A stretch of 64,000 nucleotides of DNA from Chaetoceros tenuissimus (GCA_021927905.1 BLLK01000074.1:186001-250000), one strand, 5' to 3'; counted from the first letter of the stretch, positions 1 through 11,600 are shown. The notes: generated from the letters alone by a model not told the origin. Made by a program: numbers and translations.

Positions 1-2
1 CT

Positions 3-812
3 CGTCTTTTTGCTGTAATTGTACACTCAGGAAAGAATAGTCACTCAGGTCACTACATTAGTTATGTCCGCAATGTTGCAAAGAACGAGTGGTGGAAAAT
101 GGATGATGGAAAAGTAATGCTTGTCTCCAAAGACGAAGTTTTCAACGCTGAAGCATATATGCTTTTCTATAGGGTAGTTGATCACCCAGTCAGTGTAGAT
201 TTGAAAGCCAAGAGCTTGAAGAAAGCAGAAGAAGATGCCAAGAAGAAAGCAGAAGAAGATGCAAAGAAAGAACTAGAAGCTGCCAAGATCAAGGAAGAGA
301 TTACAGAAACTTCCAATGGATCTGTCAATTCAACGTCACTTTCAGGACCTACATCGCTAGATGCTTCAACAGTTGTGACAAGCATATCAAATGAAGCAAG
401 CTCTGGCAAAAAGAGAAAGAGAGATTCACCTGACTTCAAGTCTGGAGAAGAATGGGCCCGTAAAATGACAAACAAACCTAAATCGATGCTTCAGTTTATT
501 CGTGCTGCACAAGATTACTTTTGCGAACGCATTGAGCTAGAGCCTGAGTACCTCCAAATGATGACGGATGAAGTCGAGGCTGGTCAACAAAGAACTCAAA
601 ATCCATCGTTTGGCATTTCTCTGAAAGGCGATGTATCAAACTATCACGTCATAGATGAATTCCGTCATGCATTATGGACTCTGTTTGAGCAAATTCTGCC
701 AAGAGATCAAGGAGAACTGGAAGATTTGTTTAGGCCAAAAGAAAAGAAGAACGGAGGAGGACGATCAGGCAATCAAGCTGAAAATGGAGCTGTGAAAACC
801 GAGACCAAATAG
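3..812 (+). CDS. Ubiquitin carboxyl-terminal hydrolase (USP/C19 family), 3' part
   Basis: The reading frame is open from base 3, so the gene begins outside the window and only the last ~270 codons are present. The start of the visible part has the C-terminal catalytic box of USP deubiquitinases: HSGKNSHSGHYISYV contains the catalytic His of the Cys-His-Asp/Asn triad, followed by WWKMDDGKV and AYMLFYRV, which closes the USP fold. These enzymes remove ubiquitin from proteins. After the domain comes a Lys/Glu/Ala coiled-coil-like run (about residues 65-100 of the visible part), a Ser/Thr-rich linker with a basic KKRKR cluster that could be a nuclear signal, and a C-terminal helical segment. The Cys box lies outside the window, so the USP subtype cannot be decided; USP36/42-like and USP7-like boxes are both similar. 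Confidence 0.85.
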   Translation, partial: RLFAVIVHSGKNSHSGHYISYVRNVAKNEWWKMDDGKVMLVSKDEVFNAEAYMLFYRVVDHPVSVDLKAKSLKKAEEDAKKKAEEDAKKELEAAKIKEEITETSNGSVNSTSLSGPTSLDASTVVTSISNEASSGKKRKRDSPDFKSGEEWARKMTNKPKSMLQFIRAAQDYFCERIELEPEYLQMMTDEVEAGQQRTQNPSFGISLKGDVSNYHVIDEFRHALWTLFEQILPRDQGELEDLFRPKEKKNGGGRSGNQAENGAVKTETK

Positions 813-1112
813 TCCCATCAAATTAATTATAACTCTAAACTTGCTAGCAACAATTTTTTCATTTAGGTTTTTCACGCATATATGATGATACAAAACAGGC
901 TACATATAGATAACGCAAATCATAGGTTGGATGTGTAAGTAACTTCTATACATTATATTGTTCGAAGTGCATACTTGTCTTTTTCATGTTGTACATCCAA
1001 AAAAGTCTGTACAAATAACAGGTAGCTTTAAATATCCTAGAGCTCTTGCAATTGAACTATATCACAACAGCTTGCCTTTCATCATTTTCTACAAAGACTG
1101 ACCATTGAATAT
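813..1112. other. Intergenic, convergent 3' ends
   Basis: AT-rich spacer between two convergent genes. I see no ORF, RNA gene or repeat in it. Confidence 0.6.
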
Positions 1113-1607
1113 TTACTCAACATCAGCAAGTGGTGGGGAAAGGTAAAGGATAAGTGCAGCAAGGGAAAGAATTCCGAAAACTGGGAAAAGGTATCCTCCG
1201 AAGTCCTGTACGTTGGAAGCAACAAGGTTTGCGTTTTGTGCAACGTTGGAAACAGCGATGTCAGATCCCTCCATCATCATCTTTGGTGCCTCTGGAGCAG
1301 CGAAAGAAGCGCGGGATACTATGGTGATGCAAAAGTTGTTAGAAAAGTCGTATGAAAAATTGAATATAGATTCATCAACATTTACAAAAAGCTTCCCCAT
1401 TCTTGAGAATATTGCAACAATTCTTTGAAATCTTTTTTCTCAATCTTTCTTCAGCCGTTGGAGATGATGTCATGAAAACTCTTTCCTCAATCACATCTTC
1501 TCTTGAACGAGAAAAGCTATGGAAAACTCACCAGCGTAGTTAGCTGGCTGAACGAATGCAGATGCAGCAGCGATGATAAGAGCGAAAACGAAGAGAGCGC
1601 GAGCCAT
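1113..1607 (-). CDS. Small plastid-targeted single-span membrane protein (two exons)
   Basis: Exon 1 is 1607-1532 and exon 2 is 1318-1113, joined across a 213-nt GT-AG intron (1531-1319) in correct phase, giving 93 residues. The first exon encodes a signal peptide ending in ASAFVQP, the diatom plastid cleavage type, so import into the complex plastid is likely. A second Ala-rich stretch follows (SRASFAAPEAP), consistent with transit-peptide or thylakoid processing. The mature part is about 50 residues with one membrane span (YLFPVFGILSLAALILYL) near the C terminus and a short acidic tail. Size and layout are those of a low-molecular-weight photosystem subunit or assembly factor, but the sequence does not match PsbM or PsbW as I know them, so I leave it unnamed. 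The intron is longer than most in this window. Confidence 0.75.
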
Positions 1608-2584
1608 TTTGAATTAGATATATTGATTTGACGTAAATGTGTGATAACGTTGATGCCGATGATAGCAAGAGATCCTTCTCCCTCTTTCTTGATTTCAAGT
1701 GCCTGAATTTGTACGTGTTGTGGTGTAGGGGGCCACTGACGTATCTTTGAGTTCAAGCAAGAAAAGGGAAGAAATAGGAAAGAAGAGAGAAGAGGAGGAA
1801 AACCAAAACATAAATCCCAAACCATTGCGGTTGAATTCATGTCAAAAGAGATAGTATGGTAAGTACTTACGTAGAACACGTATGTAGGTACTTGCAACAT
1901 GGTAAAGAGACACATCTTAGCTACGCGCGTTGAAAAGTGATTAATCACTTTTTTCTTTTATTATGTGGAAGCTAGTACACCACAAACGGACAATGGTCAA
2001 ACTGGAGAGAATCACCATGTAATTTTTTGAAAAAAAATCTCTAGAAACATAAATCCATAACACATCTATCTCCTATATGTATATATAAACATATTTTGCA
2101 TGAGAACAATGGATCAAATTTTTTATATTACGAGCACTATAGACGCTTGAATTAATGTATTTTCTGGTATGTGTAAGTACGAGAAACTCACGTAGAAAAG
2201 TCCACAAAAAAAGGTTTATTTCCATATGGGTTAGTAGTGTAATAAACGTGCTATGATGACCGTTCCAGTGGCTAATATACTTCTTGAATGTATTTACAAG
2301 ACTTCTGCAACAGTAGTTTATTTGAAATTTTTGTATGTTGAGATACGTTGAGGTCTAATTGAGGTGTATATAAAATGGGACTTCTTTCCAGTTTGTGTGT
2401 GATTTCCCGCGTAAAGGGCTGCTAGTCACTTTTCAACGCTAGTCACTTTTCAACGCGCGTAGCTTAGATAGATTTTTTGATTTCAACAGCGAACACCAAA
2501 ACACCCTTAGATTCTGACTTATGCAATTGTAAATAAGTGAATTCATATTCATTACAGCATATAGCTTACCTTGTTTGCCTTCCA
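1608..2584. other. Intergenic region with promoter(s) and a MITE
   Basis: Divergent spacer between the small plastid gene (minus) and the DUF3237-like gene (plus). Its centre is occupied by the inverted-repeat element at 1920-2463. A possible 5'-UTR intron (GT near 2529 to AG near 2556) lies just before the downstream ATG. Longer open frames here have no coding character. Confidence 0.5.
1920..2463. mobile_element. MITE with TTA target duplication, PIF/Harbinger type
   Basis: The two ends are inverted copies of GCTACGCGCGTTGAAAAGTGA (21 bp, perfect), each flanked outside by TTA (1917-1919 and 2464-2466). A 3-bp TTA duplication is the hallmark of PIF/Harbinger insertions. The interior (about 500 bp) has no convincing ORF, so this is non-autonomous. 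Next to the left TIR is a perfect 20-bp palindrome (AAAAGTGATTAATCACTTTT), and the right TIR carries a second tandem copy of its inner 17 bp. TIR sequence differs from the putative end of the Harbinger at 52.7 kb. Confidence 0.75.
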
Positions 2585-3160
2585 ATGGGTGATTGTCAGT
2601 CTTGTCTTGAGAACACAAAGGATTCCATCACTTCATCAACATCATCGATCAAAGATATTCTTGTACCGTCTCAGAATTCTGAAAACATTTCCAGCATCAT
2701 GTCATCAGCACCAACTTTTGGACCTCCCAAGCTTAAGCCAGTGTACCATATGGAAATCAACATTGCCGCTCCTGTCATCATTCCTAATGGACCTTATGGT
2801 ACAAGAGCTCTGATTCAAGTCTTAGATGGCAAATTTCAGGGTTATGAAGGATTCGAAGATTTTCACGGTGAAATCGTCGCGCCTTCTGCCGATCTTGCAA
2901 TGGCACACGCAGATGGATCAGGATTTACCCTAAATGTTAATTTTACAATGAAGTTACACGATGGAAACACAATTCTTGGAAAAGTGACTGGAAAAAGCGA
3001 CAGAGACCAAGATAATCCAGCAAATGCACGTATTCATAGTGGCAAGTCTTATGAAGTTGGCGTCGATCGTTATAAGTGGATGAACTCTCAAGTCTTTGTT
3101 GGGTATGGTCGTAAAGAAGGATCAAATATCAAGCTTGACTACTATCAGGTTATTGATTAA
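2585..3160 (+). CDS. DUF3237-like protein
   Basis: About 191 residues from the first ATG in frame; the frame is open further upstream but only with non-ATG codons. The N terminus reads MGDCQSC, a possible N-myristoylation (Gly2) and Cys-acylation signal, followed by a Ser/Thr-rich linker of about 45 residues. The globular part resembles DUF3237 proteins: a strand region with PNGPYGTRALIQVLDGKFQG, then a GEIVAPSADL segment and repeated short beta strands with Asp/Gly turns. DUF3237 has no established reaction. The gene faces a minus-strand gene across a 150-bp convergent spacer. Membrane anchoring by acylation is inference from the first seven residues only. Confidence 0.6.
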   Translation: MGDCQSCLENTKDSITSSTSSIKDILVPSQNSENISSIMSSAPTFGPPKLKPVYHMEINIAAPVIIPNGPYGTRALIQVLDGKFQGYEGFEDFHGEIVAPSADLAMAHADGSGFTLNVNFTMKLHDGNTILGKVTGKSDRDQDNPANARIHSGKSYEVGVDRYKWMNSQVFVGYGRKEGSNIKLDYYQVID

Positions 3161-3312
3161 AGTCAGACTGCTGGATCTTCTAAAACTTTTCGAATACACC
3201 TTGAAGCAAGGAGAGACAGGATTTTTGAAGTGATGCCGTCTTGTCATGTCTCTGTTTTATGTACAACAATTCTTTATTACTATTAGCATTAATGGATGTA
3301 ATGAGTGCAAAA

Positions 3313-5706
3313 TCATTTAGTTCTTGACTTTCTCTTACGAGATGATGATCTCTTTGCTCTCAAAGCAGCCTCCTTCTTATTGCGCTGTTTTCTATAGTAG
3401 ATATACGCTAAGCCTGCGATGGTAAACCCTACGACTGTGCCAACTGCAGCAGACACTATACCAGTAACATTGCAGTCGCCACCGTCGTATCCACATTCAT
3501 AGTTATTCAAGTCATCATCGCAAATACTGTTTCCAATAGAACAAATATCGGACCTTTTGCATTCAGGGAAGCGACTGCTCATTGTCACACAAGACTCGAA
3601 ACTACCACAATTATTTTGGACCAAACAATGATTGACTTCAGACATTTGGTTACAATCGCCTCCATCGTTGTCGCATCCTACATTATTCAATTCTTCATCA
3701 CATTGTCCATCTGCGACCCATTCAGGCCATAATGTTTTACATTCAGGGTAGACATGATTGAATTTGTTACATTTTCTTCCCAATGCACCAGATGTGGTTT
3801 CACAAGGAGTCTGTCATTGAATAGACGGAAAAGGATACATGGTGAGTTGTATTTGAGAGAACTAATTCACTGGTCGAACTTATTCATGACTTACATATGC
3901 GCGCCACCTAAATCCCTCTTCACAAAATGACGACCCAATGTTGGAAGGATCGACAAGTTTTAGGGAAATATCATCAGCAATATCACAAGATGAAAGGGCT
4001 AGGTATTGCGACATATACACATTTTCTATGTAACCATCTTCATTGTCCAATTCCCATCGTTGTGATAAATTACCGTCTACACACTTGGATAAGTTGACGC
4101 TATCGAAAGCTGTACTACCTAGACAAAACTTTCCATCTTCCGACATGATCTTTCCATTATGAATTTGAAAGTGCTGATTTTGGTTTTGTTGGCATTTCTG
4201 TAATCGAACTGTCATGGCGTTCAAATCATTTGTCAGGCAATGGTCATTATGAAATCTCACCATTGGCGAGAATTTGACTTTTGATCCTGATGTTCCAACA
4301 TTGCTAAATTGAGATATCGGCTTAAATGTAAATGATTGACTCTTGTTATCCATGCTTTCCGTCTGCGTTGCAGAGACATCAAGTCTATTGTTGACTGAGT
4401 TTAAAGTGATTGCCTTTTCTGTTCCACAGGCTATGGGATTCACAATGCTTGCTTTCATCCATCCAAACGATGATGCATTATTCTCTATTGTTTTGATTTT
4501 CCATGATTGTGAAGTACTTGCTTCATTGGCAGTCTCCAGTATCAATGTGGAACAAGTACTTCTGTCAATAGCCAAAGCAAGATCTGGACAATACATACTC
4601 CGGATGGTACCTCCCTTTCCAAGGAAGAATGAACCAAAGTTACTTTCATAATCAGTACCAAGTGCGAGTGTAGTGGACTTGTCATCACACCAATTCCCAT
4701 TTTCTTGCATGGAAAGATGAAGAACATTGCCATTGGACGCTTCAATAGTAAATGGCACGGTTTCACCATGTCCATCTAGAACTAAATTCACACTAGAGGT
4801 GACACAATCCCCTCCGTCAAATCCACAATCTAAAGAGTTGTACGCTCCCTTATCACACACACCATTTCCAATCAAGGTAGGATCAGGTACTCTGCACTTT
4901 GGATAATCTGGAATGACACAATCTGCCCCATCCCAAAAGCAATCAGCAGTATTATATTCCACATCACAAATGGAGTCTCCAATTCTTTGCGGTTCATCCG
5001 TTTGACAGTTTACATAATTGGCTGGATCATATTTCGGATTAAAGGAACTACAATCTCCCCCATCAAATCCACATGCAAGAGAAAACAAAGCAGCTTCATT
5101 GGAATCACCAATGTCACAATTACCATCCATGGCTCTCCATGCATTATAGACATGATTCGGACATTCAGGCCAACTTGCTACAAGATCATCACAATCCGAT
5201 CCATCAAAAGCACATGCTGCATTATACGTTTTCTTGCCATTGCATCGTCCATCACCAATCAATGTCCAGTCAGCATTACAATCTGGATAACTCACATCAC
5301 ATTTTCCATTTTCATTCTTTTTATCCGTTATACAGTCATTACCTCTACATGCACAATTAGCCTGATTGTAGTCAAAGTTCAAATTAAAGGAATGAGGTTT
5401 CTTAACGTATAGTCCAAGTTTAGGACTACATTGTGTGATACTACATAGATTTTTCCATGAATCCCAATGGCATTGTTGGGAGACAATGTATCGTTTGAAT
5501 TTACCCTCGAAATTGAATCCTGCACAGTCGAGCCGTTTGTCACATTCTGCAGCGAGTTGTTCAATCGTTAGAGATGATGTTGGTTGTGAGGAGAGGTTAC
5601 AGTCTCCCCATGAATCATAGAGATGAAAGAAATCGTAATGGTCGAGGTTGGCCATTAATATTTGTATTTGAATTGTAAATGTGAATATCTTGATGTATCC
5701 CTTCAT
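3313..5706 (-). CDS. Lin-Notch-repeat (LNR) and lectin-like type I membrane protein (two exons)
   Basis: Exon 1 5706-3895 and exon 2 3810-3313, joined across an 84-nt intron (GTAAGT...CAG) in phase, give about 769 residues. A hydrophobic N terminus serves as signal peptide. I count about six Lin-12/Notch repeats, recognised by the recurring C-x-C-N/D...CGFDGGDC pattern: four in the first half and two in exon 2. Between the two groups lies a ricin-B-type beta-trefoil candidate with QxW/QxF-like motifs (NQHFQI, LSQRWEL). The C terminus has one membrane span (about IVSAAVGTVVGFTIAGLAYIY) and a strongly basic cytoplasmic tail. LNRs bind calcium and are expanded in diatoms as secreted or cell-surface modules. 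The fold and location are therefore a surface glycoprotein, possibly sugar-binding; the ligand is unknown. Confidence 0.85.
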
Positions 5707-6121
5707 TGCAGTTTATTAATTGGCTATTGATACGAATTATATAAAGGTCACTGGAATGAGGGCTGGAGGTGCTACGTATGATATGGAAAGCTTATGCTTT
5801 GAATGAGTTGCAATAGAAATATTATAGAAGGGGCTTTTATACATAAAAGCACACAACATGAACATGCCTCGGTATGTGCAAAATGTGGCACGAAATTTAA
5901 ACTGAGAAAAGGACAAAACTATCGTATTGACGTCTGTCAACGACTTTTTGTAAATTATCGTTTTTTGCTCACATTTTTCAAAATCAACGCCACTTGCAAC
6001 ACGAGCCAAAAGTAGACAACCACAGAAAACAGAAATGCTATCAACATTGTTACAGTTATATGTTGTATGCACATCAACGACTCCATAGAATTCACACATT
6101 ATACATAATCACGTTTATAAA
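5707..6121. other. Divergent promoter region
   Basis: 415 bp between the starts of two divergent genes, so it should hold both promoters. Short ORFs on both strands have no supporting features. No repeat seen. Confidence 0.5.
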
Positions 6122-7702
6122 ATGCCTACGAGAAAAAAGACTGTATCGTTTTCACCCCTCTCCTACATGAGTGCATCGAGGGTAGAAAATTCTGTACTGG
6201 ACAAGGGAACATTATCACCCCTCAACATTCAAATTGATGAAAGTATAAATGACACATCACCAAATGCACGTCTTACACCTAAAGATCGACGATTACATTC
6301 ATCCTACATGTCAGAAGCTACAGAAGGGGAATTGACTGGATGTGCTAAATGTTGTATGCAATGGAATAGAATATTTCATTGGAAAGTATCGTACATTTGT
6401 CCAACTCGGAATGAAGAAAAGGTACTTGATCGAAAAAAGATACCATCGCATAGATTACTGCGATGTTATATACTTTGGCGAAAGACTGCTTTGAAAGTAG
6501 CTTTACCGTTGTTGTTTCTAACTGTGGTTGCTAATTTTGCACTTCAACATGAAAAATTTAAAAAGTTTGAGTATACCATTGAAATTCCACCTACTGACGA
6601 ACAAGATGTGCCTAGGTTAGAAAGGGCCATTGCAGGTGTGACCCAACTTGGAAAAGTGGCGATTACTTCACGTACAGTCATTCCTAATCTTATTTGGTGT
6701 GGAGGTACCTTTTTAAGTGTCTATGTTTGGCTGGATTTGAAACTATCCATAAGGGTGTTGTATATTACAGCTATCCTTGCTCAATTGAGTTATTTCTGGC
6801 CAGTACTCATTCAAAGTAGTAAATTGTATTCACCAGTTATTGAAGATGATGAGTCGGAATTATCTCATCAAATAGCCATCAATGTGAAGAATGGAATGCG
6901 ATACTTTTTTGACATTGTTCCGATCCTTGTCGGGTTTCCAAAAGGTGCATTTTCAGCTGCCATGTCCATGTTTGGTTTGGTGGAAAGGTCAAAGATACCT
7001 GGAGTTCTCGTAATGTACTTTGCACCCTTTTCGACAATGATTGTATTCTTTTCATGTTCTGGTATAGCGCAGGTATTTGGAGATTGGATATTCGCCATTG
7101 CCACCATATTTTTTGTGTTGAGTGACATGATGGTATTCACTTCCTATGAACTCTTGTTCAAGGGCCGATCAGACATTTACATGGAGAAGAAAGTAATGAG
7201 AAACAGACTGTTTTTGAACTTGATTGGTTTGGCATTTCTAATCTTTTGGTTTCTACGAATGATTTGGCCATGTTTGATGCTATCAACTAATTCTTCAGAA
7301 AAAGCTATGGAAACTTTTCAATTCATGCTTGGTTTAGGAGCTCAACCAGAATGTATCGTACCAGGAACAGTTTTGATTGAAGGAATTCCACGGTCATTCT
7401 ATTACTCATTGCTCAGTTCCATCTTGGGATTATTTGCCAACATTTTTGTGGGTAAAGTTCTCTTTTCAGATCTTATCCGTAAAACTATTTTTATCTGTGA
7501 AGGTGAAGAAGAATACATGAAGGAATTAAAGGAAGGATTTGACATATTGTGCGAAGATGAATTTGACGAAAGCACTGATGGTGAATATTCTCCGAGATCT
7601 ACAGATACAGGAACTTTTAGCAACAGTAAGCGACATGATAAGAGTTGGCTTGGGTTTCCTATCCAACAGGAGGAGCAAGTCGATGAAACGATAGACCTGT
7701 AG
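6122..7702 (+). CDS. Multipass membrane protein of unknown function
   Basis: A single exon of 526 codons starting with a clear ATG. The N-terminal ~115 residues are polar with several Ser/Thr-Pro sites, then about seven to eight hydrophobic segments follow: near residues 122-140, 185-205, 210-235, 260-285, 298-320, 322-345, 360-385 and 420-445. The C-terminal ~80 residues are acidic and Ser-rich. A Cys cluster (GCAKCCMQW) lies before the first span and could be acylated or bind metal. I recognise no transporter signature; the protein looks like a lineage-specific membrane protein. It is transcribed divergently from the LNR protein, which is also membrane-bound, but nothing ties the two functionally. 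Confidence 0.75.
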   Translation: MPTRKKTVSFSPLSYMSASRVENSVLDKGTLSPLNIQIDESINDTSPNARLTPKDRRLHSSYMSEATEGELTGCAKCCMQWNRIFHWKVSYICPTRNEEKVLDRKKIPSHRLLRCYILWRKTALKVALPLLFLTVVANFALQHEKFKKFEYTIEIPPTDEQDVPRLERAIAGVTQLGKVAITSRTVIPNLIWCGGTFLSVYVWLDLKLSIRVLYITAILAQLSYFWPVLIQSSKLYSPVIEDDESELSHQIAINVKNGMRYFFDIVPILVGFPKGAFSAAMSMFGLVERSKIPGVLVMYFAPFSTMIVFFSCSGIAQVFGDWIFAIATIFFVLSDMMVFTSYELLFKGRSDIYMEKKVMRNRLFLNLIGLAFLIFWFLRMIWPCLMLSTNSSEKAMETFQFMLGLGAQPECIVPGTVLIEGIPRSFYYSLLSSILGLFANIFVGKVLFSDLIRKTIFICEGEEEYMKELKEGFDILCEDEFDESTDGEYSPRSTDTGTFSNSKRHDKSWLGFPIQQEEQVDETIDL

Positions 7703-8014
7703 AGTAAAAAACGAAATCATTTTTCAATTTTGTTCTACGCTAAAATAGTCAATGACAGCGGGAATCTGCCATAGTTCTCCTCTAATGACCACCATTCAAA
7801 GTCCTGGTCCAACGCAAGCAGCACATTCTCAACAAGGATTCTGACACACATGTTGTTCTAAGTTGAACACATCAAAATAGATTTCTTATTGCACAACACA
7901 ATCTACTTACTTAGAATCTTCTTGAACTTCATCAGTAGAGACCATCCCCACTCTATACGTATTCATCCCTGCCCAGTTCCCTACCATTGTACAAATCTCC
8001 TCTTTAACTGAACC
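7703..8014. other. Intergenic, promoter side of the ClpS-like gene
   Basis: 312 bp between two co-oriented genes. It must hold the 3' end of one and the promoter of the next. I see no repeat, RNA gene or ORF. Confidence 0.5.
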
Positions 8015-8482
8015 ATGAATTGTCTACAGATCCTATTCTTCACCTTGTCCTTCTTCTTCCATTCAACAAGAGCTTTCGTTCTTCCATCAACAAATTCAAT
8101 TGCAGCACACAACAAAGCAAGTATCTCTGTACGATCCTCAGATATGACCCTATCTGCTGGTCCTGCAGTATTGGACAAGCCAGCAACAAAAAAAGAAGAG
8201 AAAGTAGACAAAGAGGCAAAGAAGGAATCTGCCGGTGCAAAATCAAAAGGATGGGCAGTACGCTTGTATAATGATCCTATGAACAAGAGAGAATTTGTCG
8301 CTCGTTGTCTCACAGAAGTATGTGGACTTAACGATGGCTCCGCTTATCAAGTTATGATGGCAGCACATCAATTCGGTAGAAGTGTGATTGGCAATTATCA
8401 TTTGGAAATGGCAGAGCTTTACCGTGATCAACTTACCGAACATGGTCTTGTTGTAGATATGGTGCCATTGGACGATGAATAA
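8015..8482 (+). CDS. clpS: Plastid ClpS-like N-recognin/adaptor
   Basis: 155 residues. The N terminus is a signal peptide followed by TRAFVLP, the diatom plastid-import pattern, then a Lys/Glu/Ala linker (residues ~55-75). The rest aligns by eye with the ClpS core: VRLYNDPMNKREFV (Asn-Asp pair that holds the N-degron amine), VMMAAHQFGRSVIG (His of the pocket) and LEMAELYRDQLTEHGL. ClpS presents N-degron substrates to the ClpC/ClpP protease, here presumably in the plastid stroma. The core has normal length with no missing key residue. Start choice is secure, since the signal peptide begins directly at the ATG. Confidence 0.85.
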   Translation: MNCLQILFFTLSFFFHSTRAFVLPSTNSIAAHNKASISVRSSDMTLSAGPAVLDKPATKKEEKVDKEAKKESAGAKSKGWAVRLYNDPMNKREFVARCLTEVCGLNDGSAYQVMMAAHQFGRSVIGNYHLEMAELYRDQLTEHGLVVDMVPLDDE

Positions 8483-8646
8483 GCATGTTTTATAGGAATT
8501 AAAGATTCTCTACTAGGGTTGACATGACTTGGAGTAGAGATTCTTTCATTAGAGTATATTTTTAGTATTATTAAAAAACTTCATAAGAACAAATTTCACA
8601 TTACATAACTTTTTATTGTGTGTGATGTGAGTGCTTTACATCAAGT

Positions 8647-11600
8647 TTACACCTGATGTTGCGCAGCCCAGTTTAGATTGGCAAAGTGATCAGCATCGCC
8701 ATCCTCATAAGTAAGGGCTGAATAGTTGCTTTCTATCGAATTTCCACGCGGTCTTGATTCGAAGCCCTGTGGACGTGCTATTTGTTTGGCATCATCAGGA
8801 AAAGGTCGACTTGGTCTTCCTATTCCTTGCTCTTTCTTCCTTCGTTCCATGGTACTCATTATGACCTCTTTACTTGTCAAAAGACCATCATTATCTCGAT
8901 CTAATTTCTTGAATGCTGCAAATGTCGATCGGACATCGTTCTCGCTTACTCTTCCTAATCGTACAAGCATGGCAAGGGCAAACATTTCACGAGTACAGTG
9001 ATTTAAACCTTCTGGACTATTTTCTGACATTTGCAGTCTTTTCACGAGTGGACCTGTAGCAAGTTCTTCCAGTGCAGCATCATCGAGTTCGTCACCAAAC
9101 TTTTTAGAAAAAACAGATAAAGGCTCGTTAGTTCAAAGTATTAAAGTCATCTCGATTTGAATTCAATTCTAGTCTTACCTGCATCAATACTTCTCGTTCA
9201 ATGCGACGCTTTCGGAGCTCTAGAGGAATCATACTAATCATGGACATCTGATGCAAGTAGTAATACATTGCTGCAAACGAGTAGACAACACAAAATGCTT
9301 TACCAGGAGGTGTTTGTGGTACAACGTCTCCGTATCCAACCGTAGTGAACATGACTATTTACAAAAAGAAAGGAAGTTAGAACCGGATTCTAAAGTATAA
9401 AGAAATAATAATACATGTAAAACAAAGCACATACCTAGAGTAAAGTAAAATGCATCCACAATGGACATTTTCTCAATGTAATAAAAACCAATACTCCCAA
9501 AGAGAATTACCACAATAGAGTTGATGCAAGCCTGTTTCAAAGTAAGAAAGACATACTTTGCAGCTTTGATTCTGCTTACAGGAGCGTATAACTCATTCGT
9601 TTCTATTTCATTGGAAGCTCCTGACCAAGTAGAGAAGTTGCCTCGTGACTCCTGATCATCAATGTCAGATACACCGTCATCGATAGGAAGTACGTCATCT
9701 GGATGAGGAAATCGTGCCTTATCACCCTTTTTTCGACTAGCTGCCATATATCCAGGATCAAAAATGTTGTTCATACCTGGAGAGTCTAAAGATGAATGCC
9801 TAGTATGTTTTTGTCTAGTCATTGTGGCAACTGGGGCAGTAGCTCCAGGAGACGAAAACTGAGGTTGAGGAGGTATAATAGGATACTCAGTGCCGAGTTT
9901 GTCTTCATGTCCCGGACTTGGGCTCTCAGTGATTGTGTTCAACCCTGTAGAGCCAAAGTATAAAGGATCGGTTTTCCTATCCAATTGCAATAATGATGTT
10001 GTTTCGTTTGCTGGATCGTACGAAGGTCTTGAAAAGTTATACTTGCGTTCAGAGATATAGCCAGAAGTCAATGTCGAATTGTCGCCATGAAAATCGGACC
10101 TCAAACTTGAATCTAGACGTGCACAACTTGTGCAATTTGCACTCAAATTTTCCTTCGCTTGCTTTCTTGCAGCTTCATCAAGGGCATTCACATGCATATC
10201 ACCAAGAATGAGACCAAAGCAAGAAATACCAATATAGATGAAAATGGAACAAATAATCTTTGCGGATGGAGATTGAGGGACGTAATCACCAAAACCTGTT
10301 CCCGTCAAAGTGGTCACTGAAAAGTATAAACAATCCAATGGAGGCCATCCCTCTTCTGATCCACATATGAAAAGGGCCAAAATTGTATAAATGAAAAAAT
10401 AGAAGGCGAAAAATTTGGACTGTTCTTCTGTCTTTTTGGTTGCCGAGGCAACAGTCACAAATTGCCTTTGTTCTGTTTTGCATCTTGGACAAATGAAGGT
10501 AGGATATTTGCCCTCGGATTGTAGCTTGGGTGGTCTCGTAGGCGACCGAGGCAAATTACTAATCTCTTTCATATGCTCGTCAAATGCCTTTTCTTTTCGA
10601 ATTTGTTCTTCACTGTGATGATGCATACTATGTAATCCATCGGAATGTCCAATTTCTTTCCGTATTCTCTGTTTATTCGCAGTAGGAGGAGTAAGCATCG
10701 TACCACCAATGCTACCCTTGCCTAGAGGAGAACGTTTGATAAAACTATCATTAATACTAGTATTGAGCCCTCCTGTTCCTCGTGATATCCATGAAAAGTC
10801 GGATTCAGCTGTATTTGCAGAAGCAAAACTATCTTGTCTTTCAATAGATTGCACAATGTACTCCCCATCCCGTTTCACATCACCACTTCTAACAATCCCA
10901 GTAGATACTTTTGGAGAAAATCGTGTTGAAATTGGTATCCCTTCCTCCATGGGACTTGAAACATTGTCTTGCATTGGACTTTGCAAGTTTGGACTTTTCA
11001 AAGTCTGCTCTAAAACTGGTGAATTCCGACGCGATCTCCTTCTAGTTTTTCTCGCATCAACATTATTGCTAGATGATGATTTAGAAGACAAATGATTCTC
11101 TTCCAATGGATTCTTGGAAGAATCAAACGTATCATCATCGTCATCTTCCCGCTCATGTGGCAGTGGCAATTTATGCAATTCCATTCCAGCCCAAGCGGAT
11201 TTCCCCACGAGTGTAGCAGCTTTATCATCACCCGACCGTGTTCTTCGATGTCGTTTATCATTATTTTTTGTATTTTTCCGTGATTGATCTTCTTGCAATG
11301 AAACTGGAAGTGAAATACTCTTTACTAATTTCTGTCTCATATCCTGTTCCTGTTGTGGAGACATGATGAATGCATTCAAATCATTGGAACTTGTTTTTCG
11401 TTTGGGGGTAATTAGTTCCTCTTGATTTTTGATAGTATCCATGGGTGAAGTGGATATGGTAGCAGTGACCCGTTTATTTTCTGGACTGTGTACTTTTTCC
11501 ATATTTTGTTCCTTATCCATAATATCATTTTCATTTTCCACTTCTTCCGAATCGGAAACATCAAAAGAAATATTTGTAGCTGAAATATTCACTGGATCTT

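Noticed and set aside
1517-1948. 143-codon open frame on the minus strand
   Set aside because: It runs over the first exon of the small plastid gene, its intron and the edge of the MITE; no protein character.
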